DNA from: Zygaena filipendulae
Taxonomy: Eukaryota; Arthropoda; Insecta; Lepidoptera; Zygaenidae
Reading direction: 5' to 3'
Assembly (NCBI GenBank): GCA_907165275.2
Contig: OU015666.1
Location: 9,020,001-9,084,000 of the forward strand
Length of the DNA: 64,000 nt
Positions 1 to 11,052 of the stretch are shown here, one piece after another; position 1 is the stretch's first letter, and each line of letters begins with the position of its first letter. Below the pieces are notes generated by a model that was given only the letters and a program-made list of their open reading frames with translations, had not been told where the DNA came from and ran no database searches. The position numbers and the translations under genes are program-made.

Positions 1-270
1 CGTAGTCTTCTTCTTCTTCTTCTTTAATAATGGCGTCTATAATTATAATTTGCCAATGACAATGTTTCAATAATAAAAATCTCTTCATCTACTTCTTCAA
101 TTATGACGAAACGCCAATGACAATGTTAGATTGTTCCCCAAGTTAAAACATGGCTCTCTTGAAAGCCAGTTTCCTGCTCAGGGTCCAAAATAGATGCTGA
201 AAAGTGACTGAAATAACGAAGACAAACGTGACACGCGTGTTTTCGATACGGCTTTCACTCGTCAACAACC
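1..270. repeat. CTT microsatellite and dispersed repeat fragment
   Basis: A short (CTT)n run opens the window. The rest shares a recognisable stretch (GACGAAACGCCAA, then TGACTGAAATAACGAAGA and ACACGCGT) with 40867-41060 inside element L and its inverted counterpart near 47095-47283 in element R. This makes it one copy of an unnamed dispersed family. No coding signal seen. Confidence 0.55.
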
Positions 271-278
271 CACGTAGT

Positions 279-766
279 CAAGGGCGGATACAGGATATTT
301 TTCTGGGAGGGGCACAAGGGGCGGACGGGCAAAAAAATTAACAATAACTGTTAGAAATAACCTTTATTTTTTACATTTATAGTTTATTTCTACAAGTTCA
401 AGTATGTCTATAGAAAGATTTATGAGAGTATCAAAGTAATAGAAAAAATAAATGTTTTTTATTTTTAATTATTGTTAAAAGTTTGTTAAAGAAAGTTTTT
501 TTTCCCGCGACCGCACCACTCATTTTTAATTTGCAAGTGCGCGAAAGGGATGCAACGAACAAAATTCGCAATTCCAGTAGTCAGAAATAGACAAGAGTTT
601 CACTCATGTGACAGAAACAGAAAGACTGTTATATTATTCATATATTTTAACAAGTTTGATAATTTGATTTGCTTCTAAGTATGTACTGTGATGGGATCTC
701 CATAGTAAACAAAAATACCATCTGGGGGGGCACGTGCCCCCGTGCCCCCCCCTAAATCCGCCCTTG
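279..766. mobile_element. Non-autonomous hAT-type element with perfect 8-bp TSD
   Basis: The element starts CAAGGGCGGAT and ends ATCCGCCCTTG, an 11-bp perfect terminal inverted repeat. It is flanked by the 8-bp direct repeat CACGTAGT at 271-278 and 767-774. An 8-bp duplication is the hAT signature. The 488-bp interior is AT-rich and has no transposase. G runs sit just inside both ends (GGGAGGGGCAC and GTGCCCCCCCC). Confidence 0.85.
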
Positions 767-996
767 CACGTAGTCAATATCTTCTAGGGGAATCTTGCGT
801 TCTTTCGAACTACATGTACCTACCTACTTATGTCAAATAATATGACATTTTTTTCAGTTGTTATTATTGTAGGTATGCACGCACTCTGCGTTACGTGGCA
901 AGGGACGCTATCATACTATCACTGTCTTTTCACCGTTTATTTTGTATTTACCTATTTATTTATTTATTATTACTTTATTTATTTATCTATAATTAC

Positions 997-1191
997 TAGC
1001 TGTTCCTCGCGGTTTCACCCACGATAAGTTCGGAGTTCCCGTGGGAATTCCAGGATAAAAAATACCCTATGTCCTTTCCTGTACCCCTGACGTGTAAGTA
1101 TGCAAAATTTCATTATGAGCGGTTGAGCCGTTAAGGCGTGAAAGCGTAAAAAACAAACTAACTCACTTTCGCATTTATAATTAATAGGATT
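997..1191 (+). repeat. Lepidopteran SINE-like repeat copy
   Basis: It begins CTAGCTGTTCCTCGCGG, carries the core GGAGTTCCCGTGGGAATTCC and GTACCCCTGA, and ends in the family tail ATTTATAATTAATAGGATT. It is preceded by a run of TTTA/TTAT repeats. This is one of many copies in this window. I would place it near the Metulj SINE class known from butterflies, but I cannot confirm the name. Confidence 0.7.
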
Positions 1192-1257
1192 TTTCGACAG
1201 CCTTATAAAGTTCAGATTCATTACGTACCTATCCAAAGAATTTTTCTCGTTATTTAT

Positions 1258-1449
1258 TACTAGCTATTCTCCGCTGTTTTACCTGCGGTAACTTAGGAGT
1301 TCCCGTGGGGATTTCGGGATAAAGTACCATATGTCACTCGGGACGCCAAATGAAAGAATTTTCAAAAACGGTTCAGTAGATTCAGAATACCCCCTACAAC
1401 GTCACAATTCACAAACTCACAAACTTTACCTCTTTATAATTTTATATAG
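1258..1449 (+). repeat. Diverged SINE-like repeat copy
   Basis: It starts ACTAGCTATTCTCCGC and carries the degraded core GGAGTTCCCGTGGGGATTTC. Its downstream half (CCCCCTACAACGTCACAATTC) is a different subfamily from the 997 copy and resembles that of the copy at 11053. Confidence 0.6.
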
Positions 1450-1680
1450 AACTAGTTGTGCCCCCTCGGTTTCACCCGCGTTAATTTCAGAGTTCCCTCG
1501 GGAAATCCGGGATAAAAAATACCCTATGTGTTAATCTGATGTATAAGCTAGATATTATTATGTATGTATTATTGTAAAGTTTCATTTAAATCCATTCAGT
1601 AGTTTTTGCGTGAAAGAGTAACAAACATCCATCCATCCATACATTCTTACAAACTTTCGGGTTTATAATATTAGTAGGAT
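1450..1680 (+). repeat. SINE-like repeat copy, CATCCATC subfamily
   Basis: It starts ACTAGTTGTGCCCC, has the core TCAGAGTTCCCTCGGGAAAT and a CATCCATCCATC stretch, and ends TTTATAATATTAGTAGGAT. It abuts the previous copy. The same subfamily recurs at 4080-4303 (+) and 54890-55104 (-). Confidence 0.7.
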
Positions 1681-1861
1681 TTATCTAAAGTCCACAGACC
1701 TCCAGTGAGTTGGGTTATCGAAATTATCATGTAACCTCGTACTTACGTACCCACCCACTGCTATGTGATGTACCTACTTGCATACAAAACATTATAATAA
1801 TTGACATTACTTTAAATGTTTTTTGCCTATGCTTACCTATGCATCATCTATAGTTCTATAC

Positions 1862-2406
1862 CACGGGTCGGCAACCTTTTCTTATGTAAGGGCCACTAAT
1901 GTTATGGGGATAGTATCTATTATATTATCTGTGTATGGGGATATTGGTGCGAACCAATTGAACCAAATGGCCACATTTCATCTAATAAACACATTTTTTT
2001 TTAATATAAAAGTAATTTTTTGCATTTTTAATCATATTTATTGTTACTGTTATTTTAATGTAATAGGTACAAAATTAAATAAGACTTAGGTTATAAAGCT
2101 AATGCGAATTTTGAGATTGTACTTGACTTGGATGTTTTTTAATGTCTGCTTCCTTTTTAGATATCTACCTATAGAAACGCGCAGTTCGCATCTAAATCTT
2201 CATCGGTCAATCGAGAACAATGCTTGTTTTTTCAATAGTTCTAAACTGAAAATGGCTGCTAACACAGATATTATGTACCTACTAAACTTAATACCTAATA
2301 ATGAGTGTTTTTGATGAACGGCCCTTACCTATTTGTGCGGTCCGCAGCGACGACGCACGACGACGTAGTGGCTTACGGGCCGCATGCGGGTGGTTGCCGA
2401 CCCCTG
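1862..2406. mobile_element. Non-autonomous hAT-type element (545 bp)
   Basis: The termini CACGGGTCGGCAACC and GGTTGCCGACCCCTG form a near-perfect inverted repeat, extended inside by AAGGGCCAC and AGTGGCTTACGGGCC. Flanks TTCTATAC (1854-1861) and ATCTATAC (2407-2414) are an 8-bp duplication with one mismatch. Short ORFs inside do not resemble a transposase. Confidence 0.8.
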
Positions 2407-2414
2407 ATCTATAC

Positions 2415-3185
2415 AATAAGGGTAGGTAAGCCTTACTATTATCTCAGAGTAATAAACTATTATTATAAATGCGAATATCAGTGAATATGTTCGTTTGTTA
2501 CGGTTTCACGCTTTATCTACTCCACCGATCTTCATGAAATTTGCATACCTACACGTTGTCAGGTATACTAGTACTACCTACAGATATAAGACAGATAAGG
2601 GTATTTAATGAACAAAAAAGACAAAGACGATTAAGGTAGGTACCTTCCTCACCATCTACTTTGTTTTTAGGCGAGGCTATCAATCCTTGACTCCATAATA
2701 TAACGACCTCAATTGTAAACACAAGCAAACAGTAGATGGTAGAAGTTTCTACTCTAATATATACCTACCTTTATATTGAAATTTGAAACCGTATTTTTCG
2801 ATGATTAACCGACTCCAAAAAAAGGAGGAGGTTCTATGTTGTTATTGTTAACTTTTGGGAATATAGTTAGTATAAGTTATACCTATTAGCTGTCCCCCGC
2901 CTTTTCACCTGCGGTAATTTCGGAGTTCCCGCGGGAATTCCAGGATAATCTGTTCAACTCCACATAAAAACTTAACTTATCTGTTCAACATAAAAAATGT
3001 TGACACAAAATGGCGCTAAACTTTTAAAACACGATTTACTCAAAATTTCTCCAGTGTGGGTTGAGACACTATTGCTTATCTATGTCCAGTTAGCTTTAAA
3101 CTTGGTAAGTTTTGTAAATGCACAACCACTTCTCAATATATATTATTTTTTTCTAGTAACTTGTGGTAAATGGTTTTGGTGGTAC
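2415..3185. other. Non-coding stretch with repeat scraps
   Basis: It holds a fragment of a SINE-like repeat in reverse orientation near 2455-2570, the lepidopteran repeat terminus AACCGACTCCAAAAAAAGGA near 2807, a truncated SINE-like head at 2888-2947, and (2985-3095) the dispersed motif TTTACTCAAAATTTCTCCAG. That motif also occurs at about 53900 and, diverged, inside elements L and R. No gene seen. Confidence 0.5.
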
Positions 3186-3516
3186 AATAGGGATGTTGAC
3201 TACTATTGAAAATCAAAATTCGAATTAGTCCGTCAGTTACAAAATAAAAAAAACAATAGACACGTATTTTTTGCTTTTTTAAATAAATTAAAATATACAG
3301 AGATAAAGCGCATTAAAGTTTAGGATGAGGAGGTCGTGACGTCACTAACCGCAAAACCGCCATACAAACTGTCAGAATAGTGACGTCACGCGAAATTTCA
3401 ACTAAATATATCGCCGTTATTTTTTGATTACGTAAAAAAAGAAAAAATACGTATCCAATATTTTTTAATAATCTACAAGACGGACTAAAAAATAAAAATT
3501 AGTCAACATGCCCATT
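3186..3516 (+). mobile_element. 331-bp MITE with paired CRE palindromes, copy 1
   Basis: The terminal inverted repeats are AATAGGGATGTTGACTA and TAGTCAACATGCCCATT. The centre carries two perfect TGACGTCA octamers (3337-3344 and 3381-3388) flanking CCGCCATACAAACTGTC. Other copies lie at 15062-15392 (inverted), 17248-17507 (one end missing) and 61367-61682 (inverted). No coding capacity. I do not know the superfamily. Confidence 0.8.
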
Positions 3517-4079
3517 GGTAAATTTAGCTAAGTAAGTTAAATAAGTATATATTGTACACACTGTTTATTAGCCCAATAAATTGAAAAAAAAAAACTCAAT
3601 AAGTGACGACGCTAATATCGATCTGTTCAACACTAACATTGCAGGATTAAGACGCATACGGTCGACTGAGCTTCTCAAATCTAATAACTAAAACTAAAAA
3701 TCATATTTATAATTACTTTTGTCCAAAACTCTTTATACATTTTACACTTTTTATCTATTTTTGAATTCCGCGAATGGCTGTTGTCTGCCATTTTATATAT
3801 TATTTTTGTTACATTAGCCGTAAGGTTTTCCTCCAAAATAAAATAAAAATAAAATAAAATATAGATACAAACCTTCCTCATGACTCACTCTATCTATTGG
3901 TGAAAACTGCATGAAAATCCGTTGCGTAGTTTTAAAGATCTTAGCATAGATAGGTAGGTACATAGGGACACCGTGGGAAGCGACTGTTTTATACTTGTAG
4001 TGATTTTCATTTTCATTTGTCTATAGGTACCTACCACAGGAACTTTGTACAAGTGTATAGATTTATGTAAAAATATATA
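3517..4079. other. AT-rich non-coding stretch
   Basis: No gene seen. Around 3885-3965 there is a fragment (TGGTGAAAACTGCATGAAAA) of the same SINE-like subfamily found at 10789 and 27298. Confidence 0.4.
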
Positions 4080-4303
4080 CGACTAGTTGTGCCCCGCGGT
4101 TTCATCCGCGTTAATTTCAGAGTTCCCGCGGGAATTCCGGGATAAAAAGTACCCTATGTGTTAATCTGATGTATAAGATATATTATTGTAAAGTTTCATT
4201 TAAATCCATCCAGTAGTTTTTGCGTGAAAGAGTAACAAACAAACATCCATCCATCCATACATATACATTCTTACAAACTTTCGCGTTTATAATATTAGTA
4301 GGA
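4080..4303 (+). repeat. SINE-like repeat copy, CATCCATC subfamily
   Basis: A full-length looking copy from ACTAGTTGTGCCCCGCGG to TTTATAATATTAGTAGGAT, with GAGTTCCCGCGGGAATTCCG in the core. Confidence 0.75.
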
Positions 4304-4620
4304 TATTCGATTACAAAAATATTTTTTCTATGATCCAAGTAAGGTTGACGCGCTGTTCCCCACGGGCCACGGTATCATTGATGTTTCATCCTTAAAGAAA
4401 CCTCCCCACTAACAATGGGAGATGATTTTTTTTTTATTTCTTGAGTTTAGGCTGCTCGTTGCCTATCCGTTAGTTATTCAGTGACCGTATACTTTTCAAT
4501 ATACCTAGGCAGTAGGTACTCGTAGATAAGTAGGTAGTGGAGAGGAAACTTTTGCTGGCAAATATTATCTTGTAGTTTCGTAACAATATAATATTATTAT
4601 AAACACTACCTAATATCTAC

Positions 4621-5184
4621 AGGGCGTTCCACGGGTATGCCACATGGAGAGAAAGTAAGTAGATACTTTGAATATTGTAGATGAAACATTTTACTAAAAG
4701 AAGATATTATTACCTATTTGAATTTAAAAAAACAATTTAAACTGCATTCATAGATATTTAAATAATTACATGGTTGAACCGGGAATTGAACCAGTTTCAT
4801 GAAAACAATGAATTTTAACATTTTTAATACAAATTTAAAGTTGAAGATATGCCCTTATGGCAATGTCAGCTTTTAATTTTTCTGTATAAAATTTCACATC
4901 AAATGTTAAAATTCATGGTCTTCCTTTTAGTTTCGACACTATGTTAGTTAGCAAAAAATAATCCTTATGATGAATCCTTTCAATCGGTGTGATAAAGCTA
5001 CAGGTGATTATTTTTCTCATGTAACGGGTTCGATTCCCGTTTCAACCATGTAATTATTTAAATATCTATGAATGCAGTTTAAATTGTTTTTTAAATGCAA
5101 ATAATCTTTTCTTTCAGTAAAATGTTCCATCTACAATATTCAAGGTACTTTCCCTTCATGTGGCATATCCGTGGGACGATCTGT
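4621..5184. mobile_element. Large foldback element with tRNA-like box B in each arm
   Basis: Two arms of roughly 170 bp face each other around a spacer of about 220 bp. The outer ends read GGCGTTCCACGGGTATGCC on the left and, in reverse complement, GATCGTCCCACGGATATGCC on the right. The arms share long stretches such as CATGGTTGAA, and each includes a TpsiC-like sequence (GGGTTCGATTCCCG on the right arm). No ORF. The family is unknown to me. Confidence 0.75.
5020..5050 (+). other. tRNA 3'-half-like sequence (box B)
   Basis: ACGGGTTCGATTCCCGT forms a perfect 5-bp stem with a TTCGATT loop and is followed by TTCAACCA, as in a tRNA T-arm and acceptor end. No matching 5' acceptor strand (GGTTGAA) lies about 65 nt upstream on this strand, so this is not a tRNA gene. 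It could be a tRNA-derived scrap or an internal Pol III box. Confidence 0.45.
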
Positions 5185-5240
5185 ATAGTGGCTCACTCCC
5201 GGTCAACTTATTAGTTACATATGACCGTGACTCGTGACTC

Positions 5241-5385
5241 CAGGTGCCGTATTTTTGAATCGTTCGAATCACTTTCGCACACGGAATCCGATTTTCACAT
5301 GCGAATGCTCATACAGTTTTTAAGTATTCACATGTGAATTCCGTGTGCGAAAAGTAATTCGAGCGATTCAAAAATACGGCCCCTG
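5241..5385. mobile_element. Small foldback MITE (145 bp)
   Basis: Arms of about 45 bp run from CAGGTGCCGTATTTTTGAAT to its inverted counterpart ending AAAAATACGGCCCCTG. They continue through TTTCGCACACGGAAT and ATTCCGTGTGCGAAA. The CAGG-type ends suggest hAT ancestry, but I see no target duplication. Confidence 0.75.
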
Positions 5386-6745
5386 GGAATAAGCCGCTGG
5401 CGCTATTGATGTTGGTCTTGGGTAAATAAATATCTCGCGAAACTCAGTTTGATAACTTCCTGTGCAATTTGTTGTTAAGTAGGTATCTACATAGCTATAG
5501 AAAACCTATCCAGTTGGTGTTAAAAACGGTTTTTTTTTATTTTTATTTCGCGATTATTCAAGAAAGACATCCATCAGATAAAATTAGAAAGCATAACCTT
5601 ATCTAAACACAAAAGATCCAAATCGTTATAGCGGTTACGGTAATAAGTATAGATATTTATAGTTTGAGAATAAAGAGTTTTATTTCTGCCATATTTACCA
5701 AAATATCTTTCTGTTCTTTGGTTCTGTCATCGACACGCGCAATCAATAAAATGTGATCAGTGAACTGAAGGATTAAATAGATAATATTGTTAGGGTTACC
5801 TACTTCAAACTTTTTCAATTTCAACCACCCGTTACTTGCGCCTTCATTTCATTTTGGTATCGTCGCGATTTTAGTCTAAAAAAAACAAACGTTGGTATCT
5901 AAAATTGAGTCGAAAAATATTTGAACTGTACAAATAATATTATAATAATATAAGAGTGATATCATATTAGCTGAGCGATATAGCACGCGACGAAATAAAA
6001 AAAATGGGATCCGTATTTTTTTTTTGTGATTTACAAAACTGTGTTCTGATTTTGTCACTGCACCTACCTACCTACTTGTGCTATAAGATATTGCTTCATC
6101 ATTTCATTTCATGATTCTAAGTCAACAGGTCAATAAATAGGCTAATGATTGCCTTGTGAGTCGTGAGTGCTGAGTGTCAAATCAATATATGTGGCATAAA
6201 CGGTAAGTACGACCGATTAATTTATTTATTATTGTTTACATCTTTTGATTGCGTCGAATTAGAAGTTAAAGATCATAGCCCCAAGGGATTGCAGACCTGA
6301 GTATTTTGATGTTAAATTCAACTTGTAAAGTTTCCTTGTTTCCCTTCGAGGTGCGTAACCAGAAAAATTAGCATCCTACTATAATTAATTTAAAAGTTTA
6401 TAGACATGTTTGGATGTTTGTTATTCGATCACGGATTTGAATGAGAGGCACACAGATAACTAGATACTCGCAAATCCAGAGGCAATTCACGCAGGCGAAG
6501 CCGCGGGAACAGCAAGTATAATAAAATTAGCTTGAGTAAGTTTTGAGCCTTTTCCCATTTTTCCAAATTTACCTACCGGCTGGAGTATGTATCATAGTTG
6601 GTAGTTTTTTTTTATTCAATCACAATCTTTATCCTCTGATGCAGTAGGTAGGTACGGAAATAGTGTGAAAAGTAAGTGAATAAGTAAATGAATTGATTGA
6701 TTTATTAATTAGATGTTAATTAAATGCATTTGAAAGTTATAAAAC
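5386..6745. other. Non-coding stretch
   Basis: AT-rich, with poly-T/A runs. A degenerate SINE-like copy in reverse orientation is suggested near 6420-6520 (ACGCAGGCGAAGCCGCGGGA then ACAGCAAGTATAAT). No ORF of interest. Confidence 0.4.
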
Positions 6746-6746
6746 A

Positions 6747-6935
6747 AACTAGCTGTTCCTCGCGGTTTCACCAGCGGTAATTTCCGAGTTCCTGCGGGAA
6801 TTCCGGGATGAAAAGTACTCTATGTCCTTCTCTGTACCCCTGTCAACGTGCATGCAAAATTTCGTGATGATCAGTTGAGCCGTAAGGCGTGAAAGCGTAC
6901 AAACAAACTCACTTTCACATTTATAATATTAGTAC
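6747..6935 (+). repeat. SINE-like repeat copy
   Basis: Runs from ACTAGCTGTTCCTCGCGG to TTTATAATATTAGTACAAT with GTACCCCTGTCAACGTGCAT in the middle. Same subfamily as the copy at 997. Confidence 0.7.
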
Positions 6936-8300
6936 AATATTATAGTGTTAGGTGGTTTTCAAATGCTACCATAATAATATAGAGATCGCAACTATGCGAT
7001 AAGACCGCCATTTCGTTTTCCTTTTTCTTTAGGTACTGTAACATTGTTATTTTATGTGCAATAAAGGATTAGATAAATAAATAAATAAAATATGTCGACA
7101 TTACTTTGTCGCAATGTTCTTCACTTGTTGCTAGGAATTTCAAAGTTTACATTATATGTTTGTACTTCCATTTGCTATATTTAGCAATATTTTTGCAATT
7201 TCTGCTTCCTTAGTAGGAAGGAACCATGCAAAATATGTATGTAGATACATGCATTATTAAAATAAGACCTCATACCGAGGCGAAACAAGAATATTTAGGA
7301 ATGTGGGACAAAAACTTGGGCGAAACAGGAACAAATCGCCTACCTACTTATTCACCCGCGTGAGTTTTGGGATCAGGAACCTTTGGGGACGCAGGCAGAA
7401 CAACCCGTCAAAGTTTCATCACCATCGGACCAACGGTTTCGAAACGCACAGAGGACAGACATACAAACATTCATTTTTATTTGTAAAGAAAAATTTGCTA
7501 GTTGCTATACGTAGGTAATAATAAACAAGTTTATGCATAATCAAATCCTGTCACACAAAATTTATGAAGTTATTTATTATAAGTAGATACTCTGACTGAA
7601 GATTTCCAAGACGAGACAACGAACGAATATAAAAGGATATCATCAAAAAATTTCTTTATTCCATTTGTCCTTTGCCATACATACATAGGTACATACCTAC
7701 AGCCCGTGGTCTTATTCGTCGTTTACCCTTCTAACCTTTTACACCAACTTTCCGAAAACCTCTTCTCAACCTGTTCTTAGTTTTGACCCGGAAGAATTGC
7801 TTTTCGAAAAACACAATAAGGATTAGATAAATCTCTCAGCTAGTGACATTAGTTATACGTACCTACCTCACCCAAACCGCTGTTGGTACTCTGTATTCTC
7901 GGCAAGGAAAAGTATTCGTAATTGGTACCTATATTATTATTAAGCAATAATCCTTAGATACATATTATATAAAACAAAGTTCTCCGGCGCGTCTGTCTGT
8001 CTGTTGGACTGTCTGTTCGCGATAAACTCCGAAATTATTGCGGATAAAACTGCGGGTGATAGCTAGTATCCTAGGTGATAGGTGATAGCTATCTAATCGT
8101 AAGTAATTCTGTAGTAGCTTTACATGTTGCGCCCGCCTAAACTATTTCCTCCTTCCACGAAAATCGTTCGCTCCGCAACACGAAAAACATGTTTGCGCAA
8201 GTTTAGCATAATACCAGAGATTTGGTTGATTAAGGGTAGGTACATAGCTCAACTGATGACCGCAGTCTTGTTGTTGTTTATCATTGGCCTAGACCTGAGA
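6936..8300. other. Non-coding stretch with LINE tail and SINE scraps
   Basis: Around 7045-7095 TTTTATGTGCAATAAAGGAT runs into (AAAT)n, which looks like a LINE 3' end; the same motif lies at 47290 in element R. SINE-like scraps occur at about 7330-7480 (+) and 7975-8070 (-). No gene seen. Confidence 0.45.
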
Positions 8301-8351
8301 TAACATCTTGGCGCGCAGAGCTCACCCCGAGCGCCGCGGGCCGCCGCTGTC
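8280..8351 (+). promoter_or_regulatory. Probable CpG-rich promoter
   Basis: A sharply GC- and CpG-rich patch (GAGCGCCGCGGGCCGCCGCT) in otherwise AT-rich DNA leads straight into GTCAGTTT, a match to the arthropod initiator TCAGT with the A at 8352. No TATA box at the usual distance and no DPE match. The call rests on composition, the initiator and the downstream splice donor. Confidence 0.45.
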
Positions 8352-8572
8352 AGTTTACAATACGCTTGCAACCCACGTGAACGCATCTCTACAACCAACC
8401 CTGTACCCGTGCTGCAGATGTTTTGTGACCTGACACTATGCAGGATCTATTCAATGCTGTGAAAAACACTGGAAAGATCAATTAAGTGCTTGTACAGTGC
8501 GTGTACGCTGTGTCGAGTGAAACGAAAGCGGAAGAAAACACAAATTATACCTTCTTGAACGAAAACTTTCAC
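8352..8572 (+). other. Putative non-coding first exon of a host gene
   Basis: The stretch from the initiator to 8572 ends in CTTTCAC followed by GTAAGT, a consensus splice donor. It is moderately GC-rich, unlike the intron-like DNA that follows (TACCTACC runs, poly-A). Only short upstream ORFs are present, for example one from ATGTTTTGTGAC ending after 14 codons and one starting ATGCAGGATCTA ending after 15. This fits a 5' UTR exon of a gene whose coding exons lie outside the window or far downstream on the plus strand. I cannot name the gene. An alternative is a decayed promoter or chance donor. Confidence 0.4.
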
Positions 8573-9286
8573 GTAAGTTTATACCTACCCCTACCTACTC
8601 AGTTTTGTTTAACTTTATCAATGTTATAATATTAATAAAACTATATAAATTCGTAAATAACACTTTGGAGATGAATTGGTCGTGCAAAAAACTGATTTTA
8701 CAGGATGAAGGTGTGAAGAAAATTAATTAATTTTAAATATATAAAAATATCGCGATGATAATATTTGAGGCGTAAAACTTTAACAAAACACGAAATAGAG
8801 ATATTTGTTTATAGACACTTATCTAATGAAAAGTAATAAACAATATAAGTAGAATGACCAGAGAGAAGTTAATCACTACGTTTTAAGAGACGGGACTTCC
8901 TTACTTGGTTTTGGAATCCATTTAGCAGACCCAGCAATACCAACACAGCGAAAATTTAAATGTCAAAATACTTCATAACTCATGGGTACCAACATTAACG
9001 AGAACAATAGGGATGGCCACATGTAGTTCCTGATTAAATCGATATCGATAAATTATCATTAGAGCATCGTGGGCTTCATACCAGGGGAATTAAATCTACA
9101 ACGGGGGAAAACATTTGTCGTAAAATTGAAACAATAAATTATTATTTTTATTTATTTATTATTATTCCAATATTTTAGTTTGTCATGATGATGATGTTAT
9201 TAGATAGATAGATTTTATTTTCTCTTTAAAAATTACATTTACATTTTATGTCAAAATTAAATAACCTATTTGGGAAAGTAAATGAT
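8573..9286. other. Non-coding stretch, likely intron
   Basis: AT-rich sequence downstream of the donor at 8573. No repeat family recognised and no ORF of interest. A short (ATG)n run lies near 9186. Confidence 0.35.
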
Positions 9287-9464
9287 TTACTTCGCAGTGC
9301 CTCCTTGTTGAGCCTTGTTTAAATTATCGGTAGAAATATCTATCGGTAGAAGTATCCGACATTCGTTCCTTACATCTCCACAGACATATTTTATATCGTG
9401 AAGTTTTTCGATTGGAATGTAAGCTAAGTCATCAATTCCAATATTTTTTACCCATTGTCGACAT
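9287..9464 (-). pseudogene. Degenerate orphan THAP-domain exon
   Basis: On the minus strand a pyrimidine-rich acceptor (TTTTAATTTCAG) at 9465 is followed by a frame reading RCRQWVKNIGIDDL, then PIEKLHDIKYVCGD and a stop at 9287. W in that setting and the YVCGD that normally precedes the His-Phe of the C2CH zinc site are typical of the second half of a THAP domain. The essential final His is missing: the text reads CGDVRNEC where CGDHFRNEC would be expected, so zinc binding should be lost. No first exon is visible in the 4 kb upstream on this strand. THAP domains are DNA-binding modules of transcription factors and P-element-type transposases. I infer a gene or transposon remnant. Confidence 0.5.
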
Positions 9465-10578
9465 CTGAAATTAAAATATCTATCAATCATGCAAGTACAC
9501 TTAGAAACAAGATAGAGTATAATATAGTTGTTTATACAGAAGACGAGGTTCACTTTATTACAATACGATCATAATACTTAATGAAAACTGCAGTAAGTAA
9601 TGAAAAAAGTATACGCAGCAGCAGCTATACAAAAAATATTCCAAAATATTCATTATAACAGCATCATTCATTAAAGTTTATCGACTCACTTTATCGATAG
9701 TGAAGATTTACATCACTATGGTTTACAAACATGCAAATATTTTTTCTCATTTCAAAAAGATAGTGTATTATTTTAGTCTTGCTGATAGCTGAAGAGAACA
9801 AAATACTTTATTACTTTACTCAAGCTGTACTTACCAGTCTTCATCTATAGGAAATTTCGTGATAAATTTCCTTTTATTTAAATTTTGTCGACTCTATCTT
9901 TTTCTACAAATTACATACGTACTACACCGTCTAATCGGTGCTATTTCACTACCCAATCACAAGAAAATAGTTTTTAATAGTCACACTGAACTTTTCAAAG
10001 CGTAAATCACACAAAATTTTTAAAAATCACCCAATTATTTTCCCAAATAACAACATGCGTCGCCATGACAAACAGATTGTAAGAAAGATTCAGAGACAAA
10101 AGACTGAAATAGCATGTGAGGCCATCTTTGATGCCATGGAAAAAAAAAATTAAAAAAAAAATGAGTGCTAAACACGAACAAAATTTAATTTGTTCCTAGT
10201 TGCGTTAGACTGAGAATGACTGTACCTACTATTTTATATTCAGTCAGTTAAAAACAAAAAAAAGCAATTGTCAAACGTCGCAAAAAGATCACATCGAAAT
10301 AGAGATTTAGACGAAAATAATATGTTTACGTACATAATTCGTAGGTACCTACTACGTAGGTCTATAAATATAATTTGACAATATTTAACAATTCGAACCA
10401 TTAATTATCAAAAACAAAGAAACAATCACATCTACATTGCCCCGGAGACTTAAACAATGGCGATAATACTAAGAGATGTTTTGTTTCATTATTCTGTTCA
10501 TTTTATTCCATTAAATATTGTACCATTTTATCTATCTACTATCTTTTAACGCAATTCTTGTACACAAAACGGTTTTCA
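9465..10578. other. AT-rich non-coding stretch
   Basis: No gene or recognised repeat. Poly-A runs near 10140-10160. Confidence 0.35.
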
Positions 10579-10760
10579 TGAGAAGTATGCAGGTGGTTTC
10601 GGGGGCGAGTAATCGATCTAGCTAGGTTTCATATTTTTAGAAAAGGTGGTTTTATCCGTGTTTGTCAGGCAATGAAAAATTAGTGTTTGGTACTGCTTTT
10701 CTACTTAAAACAGATGGTGCTACGAGCGAAGCTCGGTCGCCCAGATATTATAAATAAAAT
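10579..10760 (+). repeat. Dispersed repeat (GAGCGAAGCTCGG family)
   Basis: Contains GGTTTCGGGGGCGA, CTAGCTAGGTTTCAT and ACGAGCGAAGCTCGGTCGCC. The same family is present in element L (38935-39110) and inverted in element R (49050-49215), so it is a dispersed lepidopteran repeat. Confidence 0.65.
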
Positions 10761-10788
10761 GAGCATAGCCATGAATTATTAATGAACT

Positions 10789-10965
10789 ATCTGTCCCCCG
10801 CGGGAATACCAGGATAAACTAAACCTATGTACGTACAAATTTTCCTCTTGAATCACTCTACCTGTTGGTGAAACCGCATGGAAATCCGTTCACTAGTTTT
10901 TGAGTTTATCGCAAATAGACTGACAGACGCGGCGGAGGACTTTGTTGTATAATATGTAGTGGTGT
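10789..10965 (+). repeat. Truncated SINE-like repeat copy
   Basis: The head is shortened (CTGTCCCCCGCGGGAATACC). The tail contains ACCGCATGGAAATCCGTTCA and GACGCGGCGGAGGACTTTGT, the subfamily also at 27298 (inverted). Confidence 0.6.
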
Positions 10966-11052
10966 TAACGAAAGCTTAGTTGTTGACATTTATTTATTTA
11001 TTTATAAGGTAGCAAAACATAGCACAAACCTTAACAAAAAGAAATTATAATA

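Noticed and set aside
1823..2314. ORFs of 88 and 70 codons
   Set aside because: They lie inside the hAT-type element at 1862-2406 or across its border and show no transposase motifs.
5020..5050. tRNA gene
   Set aside because: The T-arm and CCA look right, but no complementary 5' acceptor strand, D-arm or anticodon arm can be placed at the correct distance.
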